Positions 60,740-64,000 of a stretch of DNA of 64,000 nucleotides are shown piece by piece. The first letter of the stretch is position 1; each line of letters begins with the position of its first letter. Location: assembly GCF_008638365.1 (NCBI RefSeq), contig NZ_VWVU01000024.1, forward strand, positions 1 through 64,000, read 5' to 3'. The DNA is from Nocardiopsis quinghaiensis. Lineage in GTDB: Bacteria; Actinomycetota; Actinomycetes; Streptosporangiales; Streptosporangiaceae. The notes under the pieces were generated by a model that was not told the origin of the DNA, searched no databases, and saw only the letters and a program-made list of their open reading frames with translations. The position numbers were made by a program, and so were the translations under genes.

Positions 60740-61205
60740 GCGACGGGCGGCGGAGGCCGCGGCCGCGGTGGTTGCGGCGGGTGGCGCCCCGGTCGGCGTC
60801 ACCGCCCAGCAGGAGGTTGAGTCCGGCCCCCACCAGCCAGGAGTCCTTGGCCAGGGCGAGGCCCTGCTCCGTCGGACGCAGGCTGTTGGGTCGACGCGTT
60901 CCCGGGGTGCGCAGGTACAGGCCGACCAGGCCCGACCCGAACGCGGTGAGGCCCGCGCCGGCGATCCGGCTGGGGACGACGGGGAGCAGCAGGGCGGCGC
61001 CCAGGGTGATCTCGGCGGTCGACAGCAGCCGCGTGAAGGTGACGGGGTCCACGTCCTTGAGGAAGGGGTAGGCGCCCGCCGCCATGCCGTGGACCCCCTG
61101 GGCGGTCTCCTCGTCGGCGCCGCGCTTGTCCAGCCCGGAGTTGAGGACGTACGCGCCCGTGGCGATGCGCAGGGGCAGATCGCGCGTTCTGAGAGGCAGT
61201 TTCAT
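60723..61205 (-). CDS. DoxX family membrane protein
   Basis: 160 aa with about four hydrophobic segments: LPLRIATGAYVLNSGLDKR, FTRLLSTAEITLGAALLLPV, GLTAFGSGLVGLYLRTPG and KDSWLVGAGLNLLLGG. DoxX-like proteins act in redox-linked or detoxification roles at the membrane. ATG 61205 starts KLPLRTRDLPLRI; a longer in-frame reading has no family features. The C-terminus is Arg-rich. It converges with the PAP2/kinase gene. Confidence 0.75.
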   Translation of the reverse strand: MKLPLRTRDLPLRIATGAYVLNSGLDKRGADEETAQGVHGMAAGAYPFLKDVDPVTFTRLLSTAEITLGAALLLPVVPSRIAGAGLTAFGSGLVGLYLRTPGTRRPNSLRPTEQGLALAKDSWLVGAGLNLLLGGDADRGATRRNHRGRGLRRPSLTGRG

Positions 61206-61367
61206 GATCGCTCCATGGCCTGGTCGGATCCGTGGTGTGGCGGTCGACCGGGGCGCCGGACGGGTGGGCTCCGACAACATCCCTTTTCGGTCGCTTCGAG
61301 TTATGAGAACGATACCGACCGCGGGGCCGGAAGGCCGGACACGACCCGCCGATGCGCCGGAACGGGG

Positions 61368-61589
61368 TCAGAGAGCGCTCGGCCGCGCCCCGTCCCGGAG
61401 GCGCTCGACGACGGAGACCAGGCCCCGCCATACCTGTTCGGTGTCGGGGCCGCTGGCGCGGGCGTAGCGGGACAGTTCACCGGGACCGTCGGTGGCCAGC
61501 CACAGGTCGCGCACGGGCGTCCTCACTACGGAATGGTGAAATCGTCGTAAACGTGTGCCAAGTCGACGCTGCGCCACCGACGTGCCCAT
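61368..61589 (-). CDS. Small basic hypothetical protein (73 aa)
   Basis: Contains VRDLWLATDGPGELSRYARA and TEQVWRGLVSVVERLRDGAR, a plausible amphipathic helical fold with reasonable codon bias. No clear RBS was identified, and an internal start at about 61525 is possible. Family not recognised. Confidence 0.4.
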   Translation of the reverse strand: MGTSVAQRRLGTRLRRFHHSVVRTPVRDLWLATDGPGELSRYARASGPDTEQVWRGLVSVVERLRDGARPSAL

Positions 61590-61643
61590 CCCCGGGTGTT
61601 TCGCTTGCCGGACGGGCCATCACCACGCGACGGAGGGGGCGTC

Positions 61644-62255
61644 ATGGCGGAGGCGACCGAGGGGGATCCGCGCACGCGACGGCGCGGTCCACGGAGCAAC
61701 TGGGTGCCGTTGGGTGTGGCCGCCGGAGCCGTCGCCCTGCTGGTGGTGGCCTGGCCGCTGGTCAACGCGCTGCTGCCCGGCTCCGAGTCCGTCTCCTCCG
61801 ACGACCCCGTGCCCGTGGGATCCGGGGGCGGTTACCAGGCGTCCCTGACCTTCCCCCAGGAGGGATGGTCACTGAACACCGGTGCCAGCCAGGCCGGACA
61901 CACCTACCGCTTCCACCGCGGTCCCGTGGAGCTGACGCTCAACTCGGTCACACCCGCGGCCTCGCCGCCGCCCAGCACCAGGGAACTGTGGGAGGGCATG
62001 AGCCGCCTCGTCCGCGCCGGTGAGGCGTCGGCGCGGTTGAGCGAGCCGGAGGCCATCTCCACCCGTGACGGCGACGACGGGCTGACCGGAACCCTGGAGA
62101 GCGGCTCCCGGCGCGGCACCGCTGTGGTCTACCCCTCTCCCAACAGACGCATGGCCGTGGAGATGACCCTCGCCGGGCGCGAGGCGACCACGGCCGACAT
62201 CGCCGCGGTCGCCGACGTCGTCCGCACGGTGTCCTTCACCAGGGAGGACTCGTGA
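61644..62255 (+). CDS. Membrane-anchored extracytoplasmic protein (203 aa)
   Basis: A basic N-terminus (TRRRGPRSNW) and one hydrophobic segment (about 20-43, VPLGVAAGAVALLVVAWPLV) anchor an extracellular domain with SLTFPQEGWSLNTG, ELWEGMSRLVRAGE and MAVEMTLAGREATTADIAA, similar in style to actinobacterial PsbP-like or MmpS-like secreted domains. Its stop overlaps the PrsW gene start by 4 nt, so the two are coupled. ATG follows GGAGGGGGCGTC. Confidence 0.7.
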   Translation: MAEATEGDPRTRRRGPRSNWVPLGVAAGAVALLVVAWPLVNALLPGSESVSSDDPVPVGSGGGYQASLTFPQEGWSLNTGASQAGHTYRFHRGPVELTLNSVTPAASPPPSTRELWEGMSRLVRAGEASARLSEPEAISTRDGDDGLTGTLESGSRRGTAVVYPSPNRRMAVEMTLAGREATTADIAAVADVVRTVSFTREDS

Positions 62256-63406
62256 ACCACGGATCCGAGGAGCCGAGCGCACCGGGCGCGACCGACCGGG
62301 GGTCGGTGCCGTCTCCGCGCAGGGCCCACCGGGGCGGGCCCGGTCGCGGGCACGCCGCCGACCGGGCCCCGGACGGGCGGCCCGAGCGCGGCCAGCGGCT
62401 GCCGTCGCTGGCCGCGCTCGTGCTGGTCGTCGTGCTGTGCGCGGCGGGACTGGTCTTCCTGGCGCTGCAGTTCGCGGGGCTGGCGCGCGTCTTCTCCTCC
62501 GAGGCGGCGCTGGCCGTGCTCCTCGGAGCGGTGACGCTGGCCTTCGGGTTCTGGGTGCTGCGCCGGATCCGCCCGGTGCGTGCCCCCGCCCTGAACGCCT
62601 CCCTGACCGCGGTGGCCTGGGGCCTGACCGCCGCGCCCGCCGCCGGGGTCCTGGCCAACGACGGCCTGTCGTCGATCTGGGCCAAGGGTCTGGGGCTGGC
62701 CTTCTCCGGGGTCTGGGGCCCCGCGCTGACCGCCCCGCTCAACGAGGAGGTCCTCAAGCTGGCCGGGATCGTGCTGGTCGCGGTGGCCTTCCCCCGCGCG
62801 GTGCGGGGCCCGGTGGACGGGTTCGCGATCGGCTCCCTGGCCGGCCTGGGCTTCGAGGTCTCGGAGAACGTCATCTACTCGATGAACGCGGTGGTCCAGT
62901 CGGGCGGCACCGGCGGCGTGGTGCCGGTGGTGCAGACGTTCATCCTGCGTGTGGGCCTGGCCGGTCTGGGCTCGCACTGGGCGATGTCGGCGATCGCGGG
63001 CACCGCGGTGGGTCTGCTGGCCGCCGCGGCGTGGCGGCCCGGCACGCGCCGCGCGATCGGCGCCGCCGCCCTGGTGGTGCTCGCGATGGCGCTGCACTGG
63101 CTGGTGGACTCGCCGCTGCTGAGCGGACTCCCGGGCATGCTCCTCAAGGTCGCCGTGGTCTTCCTGACCACGATGGCGGTGTACTTCACGGTCCGGTACG
63201 CCTACCGGCGCCGGGTGCGCGGGGCCCTGGCGTCCGAGGGCGAGGCGCTGGGCATGCGGCGGTCGGCGTCGGTGGCCCTGGCCAGTCGGCACGGCCGCCG
63301 CAGGGAGCTGCACCACGTGGCGCGCCCGGAGCAGCCCGACGTGGAGCGGCGCCAGGAGCAGATGCTGGCGATCGCCGAGGACCGGGCGGCACGGTGCACG
63401 CCCTGA
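62252..63406 (+). CDS. PrsW family intramembrane metalloprotease
   Basis: 384 aa with eight or so membrane segments. The metalloprotease motifs are APLNEEVLKLAG (EExxK), GFEVSENVIYS and the later SHWAMSAIAG and ALHWLVDS histidines. PrsW proteases carry out site-1 cleavage of anti-sigma factors. The coupled upstream membrane protein is a candidate substrate or partner. The start GTG lies inside the upstream stop (GTGA). The hydrophilic C-terminus (about 330-384) is cytosolic. Confidence 0.88.
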   Translation: MNHGSEEPSAPGATDRGSVPSPRRAHRGGPGRGHAADRAPDGRPERGQRLPSLAALVLVVVLCAAGLVFLALQFAGLARVFSSEAALAVLLGAVTLAFGFWVLRRIRPVRAPALNASLTAVAWGLTAAPAAGVLANDGLSSIWAKGLGLAFSGVWGPALTAPLNEEVLKLAGIVLVAVAFPRAVRGPVDGFAIGSLAGLGFEVSENVIYSMNAVVQSGGTGGVVPVVQTFILRVGLAGLGSHWAMSAIAGTAVGLLAAAAWRPGTRRAIGAAALVVLAMALHWLVDSPLLSGLPGMLLKVAVVFLTTMAVYFTVRYAYRRRVRGALASEGEALGMRRSASVALASRHGRRRELHHVARPEQPDVERRQEQMLAIAEDRAARCTP

Positions 63407-63413
63407 CCGGTCC

Positions 63414-63453
63414 CCGCGGGCGTCTCCGCCCCGGTCGCGGAAGGCGCCCGCGG
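63414..63453 (+). terminator. Hairpin after the PrsW gene
   Basis: CCGCGGGCG (63414-63422) and CGCCCGCGG (63445-63453) pair around a 22-nt loop, 7 nt past the stop. Confidence 0.5.
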
Positions 63454-63497
63454 AGCCGTGCATTTTCATCGGCGGCAGTGTGGGCATAACGTGCCGC

Positions 63498-64000
63498 ATG
63501 GGCGAGCGAGCACGAAGGAGCAAGAGGACGACACCACCGAGGACGGGACGGGGGCGCACACGCGACCCCAGCCTCACACCGCGGGCACTGGCCGCGGCAC
63601 GGGCCGAGTACGGCAGGGCGGGCTGGGCCTCGTTCACCCTGGACGGGGTGGCCCGCAGGGCCGGGGTCGGCAAGGCCGCCCTCTACCGGCGCTGGCCCAC
63701 CAAGGAGCGCCTGCTCGCCGACGCCATCGGGGAGCACCCCCGGCTGCCGGTCCCGGCCGACACCGGCAGCCTGCGCGGCGACGCACGCGCGCTGGCGGCG
63801 GCGCTGCTCGACCACTTCCTGGCCCCGGCCGGACGGGTCACCCTGCGCGTGGCCGTGGACGCCGCCACGGGCCTGGAGGCCTTCGCGTCCTTCCGCGAAC
63901 AGCTCGTGCGCGCCCACCGCGACGGGGTCGCGGACATGGCGCGACGGGCCGTCGAACGCGGTGAGCTGGCCCCGGGCACCGACACGGGACCCTTCGGTGA
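63498..64000 (+). CDS. TetR family transcriptional regulator, 3' end cut by the window
   Basis: From ATG 63498 the frame stays open to the end of the window (167 codons). The N-terminus is basic (GERARRSKRTTPPRTGRGR), followed by the TetR HTH: WASFTLDGVARRAGVGKAAL and YRRWPTKERLLADAI. The ligand domain begins RVTLRVAVDAATGLEAFASF. The C-terminal part and stop are outside the window. Reasonable TATA-like context upstream was not identified. Confidence 0.8.
   Translation, partial: MGERARRSKRTTPPRTGRGRTRDPSLTPRALAAARAEYGRAGWASFTLDGVARRAGVGKAALYRRWPTKERLLADAIGEHPRLPVPADTGSLRGDARALAAALLDHFLAPAGRVTLRVAVDAATGLEAFASFREQLVRAHRDGVADMARRAVERGELAPGTDTGPFG

Noticed and set aside
63728-63744. A second solitary CRISPR-like repeat (GGGGAGCACCCCCGG)
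   Set aside because: Only 8 bases (GGGGAGCAC core) match and it lies inside the conserved coding sequence of the terminal TetR gene.

Overview
The window is very GC-rich, densely coded DNA of an actinomycete. The supporting signs are strong GC bias at third codon positions, frequent GTG starts, two F420-type oxidoreductase families, several XRE/DUF5753-DUF397-ATPase regulator modules, and a type I-E CRISPR repeat of the kind common in actinobacteria. A Nocardiopsis-like host (Streptosporangiales) fits best, but that is an inference from gene content. No rRNA, tRNA, phage or complete transposon was recognised.

Layout. 0-5.8 kb: metY behind a cysteine-containing leader peptide, a ClpC-like unfoldase and a secreted GH5 glycanase. 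5.8-13.9 kb: an F420-type LLM oxidoreductase with a small Pro/Glu-rich protein, an SDR, two small conserved proteins, then a transporter and a PLP lyase/decarboxylase overlapping by 11 nt, and an aldo/keto reductase. 14.1-19.0 kb: ATP-grasp enzyme, CocE/NonD hydrolase and an atypical P450, possibly a small biosynthetic group. 19.0-21.6 kb: a copper-storage protein and small proteins.

21.6-37.5 kb is the centrepiece: a complete type I-E CRISPR-Cas locus on the minus strand (cas3-cse1-cse2-cas7-cas5-cas6e-cas1-cas2) between array 2 (22 repeats) upstream and array 1 (27 repeats) downstream. A third array (17 repeats) lies 11 kb further right, at 46.8-47.8 kb. All three arrays have a 61-nt period and are preceded on the right by the same leader, so all are read leftward. 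XRE/DUF5753-DUF397 modules face the locus from both sides. The right-hand one is broken: a frameshifted DUF397 gene and two head-to-head DUF5753 fragments without DNA-binding domains. A solitary CRISPR-like repeat sits behind a tetR gene at 39.1 kb.

37.5-46.4 kb: an alpha/beta hydrolase and a divergent TetR regulator share an intergenic region with three evenly spaced copies of a 16-bp palindrome. Next come a single-chain xanthine dehydrogenase (1502 aa) and a guanine deaminase fused to a lectin-like beta-propeller; together these would convert guanine to xanthine and urate. 48.4-64 kb: a second alpha/beta hydrolase, a SLOG protein coupled to a large XRE regulator, a divergent small ORF-methyltransferase-ATPase unit, a SigJ/ECF-like sigma factor with two VOC proteins, a DHA2 exporter, a zinc alcohol dehydrogenase, an SDR with a substituted active site, a PAP2/diacylglycerol-kinase fusion, DoxX and PrsW membrane proteins, and a TetR gene cut by the window end.
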